A stretch of 64,000 bases of DNA, from positions 1,922,001 through 1,986,000 of the forward strand of contig NZ_CP023344.1 of the NCBI RefSeq assembly GCF_002310495.1, read 5' to 3'. Origin of the DNA: Nibricoccus aquaticus. GTDB taxonomy: Bacteria; Verrucomicrobiota; Verrucomicrobiia; Opitutales; Opitutaceae. A program made the position numbers and the translations under genes. This document shows, piece after piece, positions 34,578-44,400 of this stretch (its first letter is position 1; each line of letters begins with the position of its first letter). The notes beneath the pieces were generated by a model. That model did no database searches. It was not told the origin of the DNA and was given only the letters and a program-made list of their open reading frames with translations.

Positions 34578-35456
34578 TCATTCTTTCGCCCTCAGCGGCC
34601 CAAACGCGAAACGCACCCCGCGGTTGTAACTCTCCGGCTTCGTCCCGCCGTGCCGCTCACCGTCGATCAGGCGAAACTGATACGTGAACCCCGCATACGT
34701 CCGCGCCGCCAGCTGCCTGTCGAACCGCTTCGCCGCCGCCAGCAACTCCGGCCATTCCTCCGTAGCCGCCGTCATGAACAGCCGCGCCTTCAGCCCCTTG
34801 TTCGTCTTTGCAAACGCCGCCTCCTTCTCGAAAAACGCCCCGCCCGCCCATTCACACGCCGGACTCGCCGCGATGTACGCCTGAAATAATCCCGGCCGCT
34901 CCAGCATCGCATTCAACGTGAAAAGTCCTCCCAGCGAACTTCCCGCCAGCACCCGATACGACGCGTCCGCCCGATACTCCCGCTCCACAAACGGAATGAT
35001 CTCCTTCTCGATCACCGACAAAAATTCCCCCGCATGCCCGCTCCCCGCCGCCCGCTTGTCCTCCGGATGCGCCACCGGCGTGTAATCGTAACGGCGCAAG
35101 CTGTCGTAATCCGGTTTCTCCCCCGCGTACCCCAAACCCACGATGATGAACTCCGGCACCACCTTGTCGTAGATGAGATTTCCATACAGGCCGCACAACA
35201 GCGTGAAATCCCAGTAGCCATCGCATAGATAGAGCACCGGATAACGTTTCTCCGGATTCGCCGCGTAGCCGTACGGCAGCGCCACATAGAGCTGATAATC
35301 CCGCCCATTCGCCGCCGTCGGCAGCACGCGAATCTGAGAGTTACCGATCACATGCTGCGGAAACACCGCGGCCCGCTCAGCCTCCGCGCCGCCCACAACG
35401 CCCGCCGCACCCAGCAGCAAACCCGCCGCCATCAAAACCATTTTGGGGTAGTTCAT
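34578..35456 (-). CDS. Exported alpha/beta-hydrolase, esterase family (IroE/BesA-like)
   Basis: A 292-residue exported esterase. The start at 35456 (MNYPKMVLMAAGLLL) gives a signal peptide ending around AEA (residue 25). The nucleophile elbow GSSLGG places catalytic S174, preceded by the YPVLYLCDG strand; the likely catalytic His is in GERHGGT near residue 270. The PYGYAANPEKRYPVLY pattern fits putative esterases such as the periplasmic siderophore hydrolases. The stop codon is 18 bp from that of a TonB receptor, so the two may act on the same ligand. Carbohydrate acyl esterases of similar fold are an alternative. Confidence 0.85.
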   Translation of the reverse strand: MNYPKMVLMAAGLLLGAAGVVGGAEAERAAVFPQHVIGNSQIRVLPTAANGRDYQLYVALPYGYAANPEKRYPVLYLCDGYWDFTLLCGLYGNLIYDKVVPEFIIVGLGYAGEKPDYDSLRRYDYTPVAHPEDKRAAGSGHAGEFLSVIEKEIIPFVEREYRADASYRVLAGSSLGGLFTLNAMLERPGLFQAYIAASPACEWAGGAFFEKEAAFAKTNKGLKARLFMTAATEEWPELLAAAKRFDRQLAARTYAGFTYQFRLIDGERHGGTKPESYNRGVRFAFGPLRAKE

Positions 35457-35622
35457 GCGCGTACCCTGAACCGGTTGCGCCCCGCAGCAACCGCCCCGAC
35501 GCTCTAACGGATGAGCGCCGCGCCTGGCACCGCCCATCCGATTTCCTCCACCCGCGTCACAGCCTTTTCACTCAGCCAATCGGCCCATACCCACACACCG
35601 CGTTCTTCGTTAATCTGATAAC

Positions 35623-36423
35623 ATGAACACGCCCGCCTGCACCTCGCGCCCCACCTGCGACTGCGATTCCCGCTTCCTCCTCCCGGTGGGCTTGCTCGCG
35701 ACCGACGACGCCCCCGCCCTCTCCGCCTGCCTGCGCTGCGGCACCCTTCACTCACCCGAAACTCTCACGCCGTCCGCTTCCGCCTGGCTCGCCCGCTGGC
35801 CCCGCCTCCTCGCCACGCCCGACGGCGACTTCGCCTGCCTGCCCGCCGCCGTCCGCTGCACCAACCTGCGCGAACTCGAAACCATCCGCGCCGCCGCCTG
35901 GAACGCCCAGCGCCACCTCCCCCGCGGCCGCCGTCTCAACCGCGCCGGCTGGCCCGCCACACCACCGCCCGCCTCTCTCCCGTCATCGCTTTCCCACTAC
36001 CGCCTCCTCTGGGAAGCCGCGGCCTTCACGCCCGCCACCGATCTCGACACCCTCCTCTTCTGGGCCCTCCCCGCGCACACCCTCGTCAGCCCGCTCGCGC
36101 TCAACGCCCTCATCCAGCGCCGCGACCTGCGCTCGCTCCTCCACGGCCTCGCCTACAGCCCCGTCCTCCATCGCCGCACCGTGCTCTGCGCGCTCGCGCA
36201 CGAAGATTCCTCCCTCGTCCCTCTCCTGCGCCCGCACCTCCAAGCCTGGCTCAACAACCACGACCGCGCCCCCGACTCCCCGCAAAAACGCGCGCTCTCC
36301 CCCGAAGCAGAACTCTGCCGCGCCCGCCTCCATCTCTGGCAGCTCACCCACACCTTCGCGCAGCCCACGCCTCCACCCGAAGCCCACGCCACGCACGAAG
36401 CCCCGCTCTCCGCCGCCGCCTAG
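35623..36423 (+). CDS. Unrecognised protein with CxC...CxxC N-terminal motif (paralogue 1)
   Basis: A 266-residue soluble protein. The N-terminus carries C12-D-C14 and C36-L-R-C39-G with 21 residues between, a zinc-ribbon-like layout. A middle segment HLPRGRRLNRAGWPATPPPASLP is shared with the next gene. The remainder is helical and Leu-rich (SPLALNALIQRRDLRSLLHG). No signal peptide. I recognise no family. It lies 16 bp upstream of its paralogue, an apparent tandem duplication. Confidence 0.7.
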   Translation: MNTPACTSRPTCDCDSRFLLPVGLLATDDAPALSACLRCGTLHSPETLTPSASAWLARWPRLLATPDGDFACLPAAVRCTNLRELETIRAAAWNAQRHLPRGRRLNRAGWPATPPPASLPSSLSHYRLLWEAAAFTPATDLDTLLFWALPAHTLVSPLALNALIQRRDLRSLLHGLAYSPVLHRRTVLCALAHEDSSLVPLLRPHLQAWLNNHDRAPDSPQKRALSPEAELCRARLHLWQLTHTFAQPTPPPEAHATHEAPLSAAA

Positions 36424-36439
36424 ATCCGCAATCCCCGCC

Positions 36440-37384
36440 ATGCCCGCCGCGATGAATCCCCCCGCCCAGTCCCTCCCGTATGAACGCGCCGTCACCTGCG
36501 ACTGCGATCGCACCTTTCATCTCCCGCTGGCTCTCCTCCTTTCTCCCGACTCCGAGCCCGCTCACGCCTGCATCCGCTGCGGCCTCATCACCTGCACCGA
36601 CGTGCTCTGGACCCACATTCATCACAACACCTTCGAGCCTCACGGCCGCCGCGAATATCCCATCACCGACGAAGCCCGCGCCTGGCTCGACCTCTGGCCC
36701 CGCGTCCTGCGCGGAAACAACTCCGACGACTACACCTTCCTCCCCGCGACAGTCCGCTGCACCGACGTCACCGATTTCCAGTTACAGTCCGCCCGCGCCT
36801 TCTCCGCCTCCCGCTCCCTCCCGCGCGGCCGCCGCCTCCGCGAAGCCGGCCTTCCCTCCACACCTCCGCCCGCGTGCCTGCCCGATCAACTGAAAAACTA
36901 CCGCACGCTCTGGACGCTCACCCAGCAACTCACCCCGGCAACCGACGCCACACTCCTCCTCGAAAACGCCCGCCCCTCGTTCCGCCTCAGCAGCCCGCTC
37001 GCCCTCGACGCGCTCCTGCACCGCACCGATCTCCCCGAGATCCTCGCCCGCGCCGCCGCCAGCCCCGAGCATCGCGAAACCGTCTGCGCTCTCGTCCACG
37101 AAGATCCCGCCACGCTCCCCCACGCCCTCCCCGGCCTGCTCGCCTGGCTCGACCGCACCCTCAGCCAGCCCGCCGCCCCCGAAGATCATCGCGTCCACTC
37201 CCTGCTCGATTTCTTCGCGAAACAAAAACCCGCCGCCGCCCAGATCGTCCCCGTGCTCGCAGCGATTAAAGCCCGCCTCGACCGCCGCGCCTTCGAACTC
37301 TCCCGCAAACTCTCCGAAACCATCCGCGCCCTCAACGGCGAGCCCGCGTCCCCCGTTTCCACCAAACCGTGGTTCTTCAACTGA
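36440..37384 (+). CDS. Unrecognised protein with CxC...CxxC N-terminal motif (paralogue 2)
   Basis: A 314-residue soluble protein with the same plan as its neighbour: C20-D-C22 and C44-I-R-C47-G, the same 21-residue spacing, then SLPRGRRLREAGLPSTPPPA and SPLALDALLHRTDLPEILAR. It has an extra block of about 25 residues after the Cys motif (WTHIHHNTFEPHGRREYPIT) and a longer helical tail. The two copies agree mainly at the cysteines, the basic-proline segment and the central helices, so those parts are likely functional. Function unknown; metal or nucleic-acid binding is possible. Confidence 0.7.
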   Translation: MPAAMNPPAQSLPYERAVTCDCDRTFHLPLALLLSPDSEPAHACIRCGLITCTDVLWTHIHHNTFEPHGRREYPITDEARAWLDLWPRVLRGNNSDDYTFLPATVRCTDVTDFQLQSARAFSASRSLPRGRRLREAGLPSTPPPACLPDQLKNYRTLWTLTQQLTPATDATLLLENARPSFRLSSPLALDALLHRTDLPEILARAAASPEHRETVCALVHEDPATLPHALPGLLAWLDRTLSQPAAPEDHRVHSLLDFFAKQKPAAAQIVPVLAAIKARLDRRAFELSRKLSETIRALNGEPASPVSTKPWFFN

Positions 37385-37458
37385 ACTACCCGCTCCGCCC
37401 GCCGCACGTTCGCATCCGCCATCCCGCCCACCAGCTCCGCCTCGCTCCTCCCGCCGCC

Positions 37459-37872
37459 ATGTCACGCCTTTCCCCCTACATCCTCGGTCCTGAACTCTAC
37501 TGGCTGCTCGTCTGCCTGCTCGTCCGCATCGCCACCAAGCGCGGCCAGCCACCGACACCTGCCATCACGAGCTGGCTCGACGATCACTGGGCCTGGCTCC
37601 CGTTCATCCTCACGCCACTCACCTTCCTCTGCCTCCTGCTCCCCGACTCCAACCGCTGGTGGCTCCTCCTCCGCATCGACGTCGCTATCCTCATCGGCCT
37701 GTTCGTCGCCACCACCCTCTTCGTCAACGGCATGACCTACCACCAGCCATCTTCCGGCCCTGGCGCAGGCAGCGCCTACATCGCCATCCCCAGCCTCGGC
37801 TACTTCCTCGCCTTCGTCGCCACCCTCATCACCGCCGCCGTCTTCTGGTGGCGCAGCCGCCACGCCGCCTGA
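37459..37872 (+). CDS. Small integral membrane protein, unrecognised
   Basis: A 137-residue protein with about four hydrophobic helices (LYWLLVCLLVRIA, WAWLPFILTPLTFLCLLLP, LLLRIDVAILIGLFVATTLFV, YFLAFVATLITAAVFWW). The start at 37459 (MSRLSPYILG) is the first ATG that does not overlap the previous gene. It lies 18 bp before the next membrane-protein gene and is probably in an operon with it. No family was recognised. Confidence 0.65.
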   Translation: MSRLSPYILGPELYWLLVCLLVRIATKRGQPPTPAITSWLDDHWAWLPFILTPLTFLCLLLPDSNRWWLLLRIDVAILIGLFVATTLFVNGMTYHQPSSGPGAGSAYIAIPSLGYFLAFVATLITAAVFWWRSRHAA

Positions 37873-37890
37873 AACTCAGCCTCTCCCTCC

Positions 37891-39192
37891 ATGGAAAAAA
37901 TCATCACCTTCTTCCGCACGTATCCGGTTTTCCTCGGCTTCGCTTTTTTCGGCGTCATCGCCACCGGACTCTTCATTCTCTTCGCCGTGCTCATGACGCG
38001 TGCCGGCCTCTCGCTGCGCCCGCTCGTTTTCCTCGGCGTCTTCTTTGCCATCATCGGCGTCCCGCAGCTTTTCTTCCACATCCAGCAAGCCCGCGGCGTC
38101 ATGCCGTCCCTCGACTGGACACCCGCCAGCAACCAGCCGCGCCCACTCGAAAACTCCGCCGCCCTCGCCAACCGCGATGGGAAATTCCTCCACCCAGAAA
38201 AAATCTTCGGCCCCGGTTTCGATCCCCAACTCCTCAGCGACATCCGCCCGCTCTTCACCGGCCTCGATCCCGAAGCCACCCAGATGGCCGTCTTCCCCTC
38301 CGCCGAAACCGCCGTCGCCGCCCGCTTCTCCTCCGAAGCCAACGCCCAGCAAGCCCTCGCCAACTACGGCGCCATGATGGGCATCGCCCGTCCACAACCC
38401 GCCGCCGACGGCAGTTACACCGCCCCCCGCGCGAGCGACCGCGTCCGTCTGCTCATCGCCGGGAAAACCCTCTTCGTCTGGAGCGCCGCCACCGACTCCG
38501 CTCTCGACCGCCGCCAGCAGGCCAGCGCCGCCGCGTTTCACAGCACCACCGCCACGACCGCGCGCGATCCCCGTGTCTCTGTCTGGCGCAAACGCTTCGC
38601 CATCGCCACTCCCCTCCTCGTCCTCGCCGCCGCCTTCTGGTTCTTCAAAGGTTCCACCTGGGCCGCCACCATCGCTCCCGTCGCCGAAAACTCACTACCC
38701 GCTTCCGCCTCCGAACTTCGCGCCCGCCTGCTCGCCATCGAAAACCTGAAGCAGCCGATCACCGTCACCGCCGGAGCCACGCCCGACGAAGTCATCGTCA
38801 CCTGGCGCGCCGACGCCGCCTGGCTCACGCACGCCCAGGCCAGCGGACTCAAGCGCACGCATAAACTCGTCCTCCACCTCGACGAATCCTCCCGCACCCT
38901 CCGCGTCCGCGAGTACATGAGCGCCCTCGACTGGTCCGCCGCCCCCGACCGCGCCGCCGTCCAGTGGCACATGAAGACCGGCATCGTCTTCTTCGAGCAA
39001 CGCCATGAACGCGTCTTCGGCCTCCAACTCGACCCCGCCACCGGCCGCTTCAAACCCGAGCTCAGCTACGCCTACACCTTCAACCTCCAGGAACTCAAAG
39101 CCCCGCTCATCGCCGCCACCACCCACGCCGGCTGGACCTGGAAGCCCATCCTCTGGAAAGGCCCGACCTGGCTCCGCTGGGCGACCGAGTAA
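37891..39192 (+). CDS. Membrane protein of unknown function
   Basis: A 433-residue protein. Two N-terminal helices (about 12-35 and 42-62) precede a soluble region of about 160 residues (with GFDPQLLSDIRPLFTGLDPE and AVFPSAETAVAARFSSEANA). A third helix follows near 235-252 (IATPLLVLAAAFWFFKG), then a C-terminal beta-rich region ending GWTWKPILWKGPTWLRWATE. Nothing in it points to an enzyme. It is flanked by small membrane-protein genes in the same direction, which suggests a three-gene membrane module (37459-39520). Confidence 0.65.
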   Translation: MEKIITFFRTYPVFLGFAFFGVIATGLFILFAVLMTRAGLSLRPLVFLGVFFAIIGVPQLFFHIQQARGVMPSLDWTPASNQPRPLENSAALANRDGKFLHPEKIFGPGFDPQLLSDIRPLFTGLDPEATQMAVFPSAETAVAARFSSEANAQQALANYGAMMGIARPQPAADGSYTAPRASDRVRLLIAGKTLFVWSAATDSALDRRQQASAAAFHSTTATTARDPRVSVWRKRFAIATPLLVLAAAFWFFKGSTWAATIAPVAENSLPASASELRARLLAIENLKQPITVTAGATPDEVIVTWRADAAWLTHAQASGLKRTHKLVLHLDESSRTLRVREYMSALDWSAAPDRAAVQWHMKTGIVFFEQRHERVFGLQLDPATGRFKPELSYAYTFNLQELKAPLIAATTHAGWTWKPILWKGPTWLRWATE

Positions 39193-39214
39193 GCGTACTC
39201 CTTCAACTCATCGC

Positions 39215-39520
39215 ATGAACACCTTCACCCCAAAATCCACGACCGGCATTGTCCTCGCGCTCCTCTACATCGGCTTCGCAGTTTACGTGATTTGCGATGA
39301 CCGCCGCGCTCATGGGGGCGGAGGCTTTTTCCGCGGACTCATCTCCCGCATCATCGTCGCCCCCGTTTCCGCAATCGTCGAAGGCGTCGGCTCACGCCTG
39401 AACTACCAAAGCAACCTCCAGATGGGCGCCGCCGTTTTGCTGACGGCGATCATCCTCTACTGGCTGGGCTTCGCCCTCGGTAAAGGCGCTCAGGCGCTAC
39501 TCGCGCTCGTCGCCCGCTAA
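39215..39520 (+). CDS. Small membrane protein, unrecognised
   Basis: A 101-residue protein with two helices (GIVLALLYIGFAVYVI and AAVLLTAIILYWLGFALG) around a short loop with DDRRAHGGGGFFRG. It starts 22 bp after the previous gene. The start at 39215 is supported by the clear membrane segment following it; upstream sequence in this frame overlaps the previous gene. Confidence 0.65.
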   Translation: MNTFTPKSTTGIVLALLYIGFAVYVICDDRRAHGGGGFFRGLISRIIVAPVSAIVEGVGSRLNYQSNLQMGAAVLLTAIILYWLGFALGKGAQALLALVAR

Positions 39521-39547
39521 ACCAGCGAAAAACTTTTCTGAATGTAG

Positions 39548-39568
39548 GCGGGGTGCCGCCCACCCCGC
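39548..39568. repeat. Intergenic hairpin
   Basis: Arms GCGGGGTG (39548-39555) and CACCCCGC (39561-39568) with loop CCGCC. It is similar in style to the REP-like families but with a different sequence. It sits in the 146-bp gap between convergent genes and may end transcription. Confidence 0.6.
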
Positions 39569-39666
39569 ATTCGCATCGCAAGCAGGACAACTTTCGAGAG
39601 GCGAAAGCTCCGTCTGCACCTGGAGTCTAAACTCCGATACCGGGGTTTTCCGAAGCGCTCTATCCA

Positions 39667-40848
39667 TCAGCTCTTCGCACGCGGCTTATAGCGACGCCGC
39701 GCACGCTCCAACTCCTCGCTCACCCCGAGTTGCCGCGCGTGCTCCTCGTACGTGCAGTTCATGCCGTCGCCCATCCGTAGCGTCGCATCCGCACCGTATT
39801 CGAAAAGCAACGGCAGCAATTTTTCGCCGAAGCGATGCTCCTCCAGCGTGAACGGCAGCCGGCTCACACGGTCGATCGCCGTGCGCAAAAGAGTGTCCCC
39901 CGATTCGTCCCTCGCGTTCGCATCGCCGCCCGCCTTGAGCAACCGCTTGATCGCGCGAAGATCACCCGCACGCCCGGCAACATGAAGCGGATGATCGTGA
40001 AAACGCCCGCGAGCGATGTCCGCCTCAGTACCGCCCAGCAGCGTGACCAGTTCACGTTTTTGTTCCTCCGTCCGAAAAGCGAAGCGATGCGTATCGATGG
40101 CGACATCGAGCGGCCTACGATTGAGCACATCACGCGCATCGAGATCTGCCCCTGCCGCGATGAGCCACGCGAGCACCGCCGGACGCGGATCACCCGCCGC
40201 GAGATGCAACGGCGTTGAGCCATACGCCGTCGGCTGCATCGTCGCGTGTCCGCGCGCCCGAAGCCATTCGAGCGCCGGAATATTTCCTCCCACCGCACTC
40301 GCCGCTTCGGCGAAAATCGTGGTGCCGTCCGCATCCACTGCGCACAAATCCGCCCCGTGAGCCTCCAGCCATTCGAGGAGAAAAAGTGTCTTCGGTGAGC
40401 CCGCCGCCCGATGCGCGAAGGTTCCACCACTTGTGTCGCGCAACGTCAGATCCAGCGTCTCGGCTCGCGCGATCACGAGCCGCACAAGATCCAGATTGCA
40501 ACTACCCGCACCGTTCGCGAGCGCCGTGGCCAGCGCATCGGCGGGAAATTTCGCGCCGTGCCTCAAAAGCGTTTCCACGAGCGCAAGCGCCGACGCATCC
40601 ACCTGCACTTGATCCATCGCCTCATGCAGAGGCGTGTGTCCCGCCGCATCCATCACGCCAGGATCGGCCCCGCTGGCGCACAGCGCCATCAGCGCCTGGT
40701 TATCGCGACGCTGGATCGCCTGACGAAACTGATCGAAGAGTACGCGTGACACAGGAGGAGAAATCTCCGGCGCACCAGCAGCCGGATGGGTTAAAAGCAA
40801 AAGCCCGGCCAGCCCAAGCAAACGCGCCTTGGATGACCGGGAGTCCAT
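39667..40848 (-). CDS. Exported ankyrin-repeat protein
   Basis: A 393-residue protein. The start at 40848 (MDSRSSKARLLGLAGLLLLT) gives a signal peptide ending near GAPE. About seven ankyrin-type repeats follow, several canonical (DAAGHTPLHEAMDQ; AYGSTPLHLAAGDPRPAVLA; DHPLHVAGRAGDLRAIKRLL; DESGDTLLRTAIDR). Ankyrin repeats bind other proteins; export suggests periplasmic action. The C-terminal 25 residues are basic. Partner unknown. Confidence 0.88.
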   Translation of the reverse strand: MDSRSSKARLLGLAGLLLLTHPAAGAPEISPPVSRVLFDQFRQAIQRRDNQALMALCASGADPGVMDAAGHTPLHEAMDQVQVDASALALVETLLRHGAKFPADALATALANGAGSCNLDLVRLVIARAETLDLTLRDTSGGTFAHRAAGSPKTLFLLEWLEAHGADLCAVDADGTTIFAEAASAVGGNIPALEWLRARGHATMQPTAYGSTPLHLAAGDPRPAVLAWLIAAGADLDARDVLNRRPLDVAIDTHRFAFRTEEQKRELVTLLGGTEADIARGRFHDHPLHVAGRAGDLRAIKRLLKAGGDANARDESGDTLLRTAIDRVSRLPFTLEEHRFGEKLLPLLFEYGADATLRMGDGMNCTYEEHARQLGVSEELERARRRYKPRAKS

Positions 40849-40898
40849 GAAGTGATTGAAAGCCGACGCAGCCCACAGCCGCGGCGGCGAAACGCCGA

Positions 40899-41270
40899 TC
40901 AAAGATCGACGGTGAACGGGAGCTCGTACTCTTTGACGACCGGCTTGCTCTTGCTGCGCACTTTGACTTCCACGCGCGCCTTCAGTTTGTCGCCGAGCAC
41001 GAGCGAGTTTTTCACGAACTGGTCGGCATGCACCGCCCAGGAATAATCAGCGAGGAAGTAAACGTCCTGCTTCGCTTTGGTCGCCTGATAGGCCCAGCGC
41101 TCGACGTGGCAGGGCTCAAAGTTAACGACCTGGCCCATGTAACGGACCATGAGGCCGGGCTGGGAGCGGTTGCCGATTTCCGTGTGGTGTTCGACGATGA
41201 TCGTGATGGTCGAGTTATCCTCGAGATCGCGGACCTGGAATTCGTCGAGAAGGGTGCAAGTGTCAGACAT
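40899..41270 (-). CDS. Conserved-looking small protein of unknown function
   Basis: A 123-residue soluble acidic protein (MSDTCTLLDEFQVRDLEDNS), probably mostly beta strands, with RSKSKPVVKEYELPFTVDL at the end. No signal peptide and no known motif. Codon use is more mixed than in most neighbours, as in pyc, which suggests a well expressed gene. It lies downstream of pyc on the same strand, but a terminator-like hairpin separates them. Confidence 0.6.
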   Translation of the reverse strand: MSDTCTLLDEFQVRDLEDNSTITIIVEHHTEIGNRSQPGLMVRYMGQVVNFEPCHVERWAYQATKAKQDVYFLADYSWAVHADQFVKNSLVLGDKLKARVEVKVRSKSKPVVKEYELPFTVDL

Positions 41271-41380
41271 GATGTTTTAGATGAGTTGGTTTAAGAGATG
41301 CGTTTAATGCGTCCCCAGCCTACTCGATCCGCACACGTCGCGGTATTGACCGCCCGGCCCTGACCGATCGGCCCATGCGC

Positions 41381-41407
41381 AAAAAAGCCGGGCTCGAAGC
41401 CGGGCTT
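41381..41407 (-). terminator. Terminator of pyruvate carboxylase gene
   Basis: AAGCC (41385-41389) pairs with GGCTT (41403-41407), and the stem extends past one mismatch. The A run at 41381-41386 becomes a T tract on the minus strand, 57 bp after the pyc stop. Confidence 0.6.
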
Positions 41408-41463
41408 AAAATCATGCGCGTGCACCGTAGCCGGGTCACTCAAGACACGGCCTCTGAAAAGAT

Positions 41464-44400
41464 CTACGCCCGCAACTTCACCACCAGATCCTTGCTCTCG
41501 ACCGTGTCGCCCACCGCCGCGTGCAGCTCGGCGACAACACCATCAACCGGCGCGAAGACCGTCGTCTGCATTTTCATCGCCTCCATCATGAAGAGCTTTT
41601 CGCCCTTCACGACTTTTGCGCCCACCGTCGCCGACATCGCCGCGATCAATCCCGGGATCGGCGCCGCCACCTGCAACGCGTCCGCCAGATCCGCCTTCGG
41701 ACGTGTCTTGGTTTTCGCCGCGACACTCTTGTCCGCGATGAACGCCTCGCGCGCCATGCCGTTCAGCTCGAAGCTGAGCGCGCGCCGCCCGTCCTTGTCC
41801 GGCGCGCCGATGCTCACGAGCCGGATGATCAGCGTTTTCCCCTCCTCGATCTCGACGTTGATTTCCTCGCCGGGTTTCAAGCCGTAGAAAAACGCCGGCG
41901 TCGGCAGCACGCTCACATCGCCATACTCGCGCTGCTGCTTAGCGAAATCCGCGAAGACCGCCGGGTACATCAAGTGCGAGTAAAGCTCATCGTCACTCGG
42001 TTCGTGCTTCAATTTCTCCGCCAGCTCCGCGCGCAACTTCTTCAAATCGCCTGATCCGTCGCTCTTCTCAGATTTCGCAGACGCCTTCGCTTTCTTCAGC
42101 GACGCCTTGTACTTTTCCGTCGCCTCCTTGTGCCGCTTTTCACCGAGCACCGCGCGGCTCACATCCGCAGGCCAGCCGCCTTCGGGCCAGCCAAGTCCGC
42201 CGCTGAGCATATCAATCACGCTCTCAGGAAACGGCGTTTCTCCCGCGGGTAGATTCACCACATCCGCCGGTTTGATCCCCTTCGAAAACAGGAACAGCGC
42301 CATGTCGCCGACGACCTTCGACGACGGCGTCACCTTCACGATGTCGCCAAAGAGTGCGTTCACCTCCGCGTACGTGCGCGCGATTTCCGGCCAGCGATGC
42401 GACACGCCCATCGAGACGGCCTGCTCCTTCAAATTCGTGTACTGCCCGCCCGGCATCTCGTGCAGATAAACTTCCGCGCTGCCCGTCTTCGGCGCCGTGT
42501 CGAACGGCCGGTAAAACTCCCGCACCTGCTCCCAATAATCGGAAAACTCGTTGAGCGCGCCGAGATCGAGCTTCGTGTCGCGCGGCGTGTGCTGCAGCGC
42601 GGCCACGATGGAGTTGAGGTTCGGCTGCGAGGTGCTGCCGCTCATCGACGCGAGCGCGAGATCCACGATATCCACACCCGCATCCGCGGCGCGTAGCACC
42701 GAGGCCGACGCAATGCCGCTGGTGTCATGCGTATGGAAATGGATCGGCAGCCCCACTTCATCCTTCAACGCCTTCACGAGTTTCTGCGCGGCGTACGGAC
42801 GGCATAGCCCGGCCATGTCTTTGATCGCGAGCACATGCGCGCCCATTTTCTCCAGCTCCTTCGCGAGCCTCACATAATACTGGAGAGTGAACTTGTCCCG
42901 CCGCTCATCGAGGATGTCGCCCGTGTAACAGATCGCCGCCTCGCACACCGCGTGCGTGTCCTGCACTGACTCCATCGCCACGCGCAGATTCGGCAAATAG
43001 TTCAACGAGTCGAAAATGCGGAAAATATCCATGCCATTCGCCGCCGCGTGCTTCACGAAACCCGCCACGATGTGGTCCGGATAGTTCGTGTAACCCACCG
43101 CGTTCGCCCCACGGAAAAGCATTTGGAAACAGATATTCGGCACCCGCGCACGCAGCTGGCGCAACCGCTCCCACGGATCTTCGCTGAGGAACCGCATCGC
43201 CGTGTCGAACGTCGCGCCGCCCCAGAGTTCGAGCGAGTAGAGATCCGGCGCACGCCGCGCCACCGCCGTCGCCGTCGCCAGCATGTCGTAGCTGCGCACC
43301 CGCGTCGCCATGAGCGACTGATGCGCGTCGCGGAAAGTCGTGTCCGTCACCAGCAGCCGCTTCTGCTTCAGCGTCCACTCGGCGAATTTCTTCGCGCCCA
43401 GCTTGAGCAACAACTGCCGCGTCCCATCCGGCGCCGCCACCGGCGTCTCCACCTTCGGCGGCAGCGCTGGCAGGAAAATCTTCTCCGGCCGGAAACCCTT
43501 CGCGTGCGGATTCCCGTTCACCGTCACGTGCCCGAGGAAATTAAGCAGCTTGGTCGCGCGATCGCGGCGCGGCTTGAACGTGAAAAGCTCAGGCGTCGTA
43601 TCGATGAGCGTCGTGGTCGCCTGGCCCGCTTTGAAGATCGGATGTGCGATCACGTTTTCGAGAAACGGGATGTTCGTCTTCACGCCGCGGATGCGGAACT
43701 CCGACAATGCTCGTTGCGTGCGCTGCATCGCGACTTCGTAGCTCGGCCCGCTCGTGATGACCTTCACCAGCATCGAGTCGTAGAACGGCGTGATGATCGC
43801 CCCCGAAAGCCCCATGCCTCCATCGAGCCGCACGCCAAAACCACCCGGCGAACGATACGCAAGGATGCGCCCGTAGTCGGGCATGAACTTGTTCTCCGGA
43901 TCCTCGGTCGTGATACGGCACTGGATCGCGAACCCATTGCGCGGCACATCGGCCTGCTTGGGCATGCCGACTTCCTCCGAGTGCAGCGGGTGCCCCTGCG
44001 CGATCAGAATCTGCGCCCGCACCAGATCGAGCCCCGTGATGACCTCGGTCACCGTGTGCTCCACCTGGATGCGCGGATTCATCTCGATGAAGAACCACTC
44101 GTGCTTCTCCAGATCGTAGAGGAATTCGATCGTCCCCGCGTTGTCGTACTTGATCGCCCGCGCCATCTTCGCCGCCGCTTCGCACAGCTCGGTCACGATC
44201 GCCTTCGGCAGCCCGAAACTCGGCGCGACTTCGACCACCTTCTGGTGCCGCCGCTGCACCGAGCAATCGCGCTCATGCAGGTGGATCACGTTGCCATGCT
44301 TGTCCCCGAGAATCTGCACCTCGATGTGCTTCGCCTTGGGAATGTACTTCTCCAGAAACACCGCCGGATTTCCAAACGCCCGCCCCGCCTCTGCCTGCGC

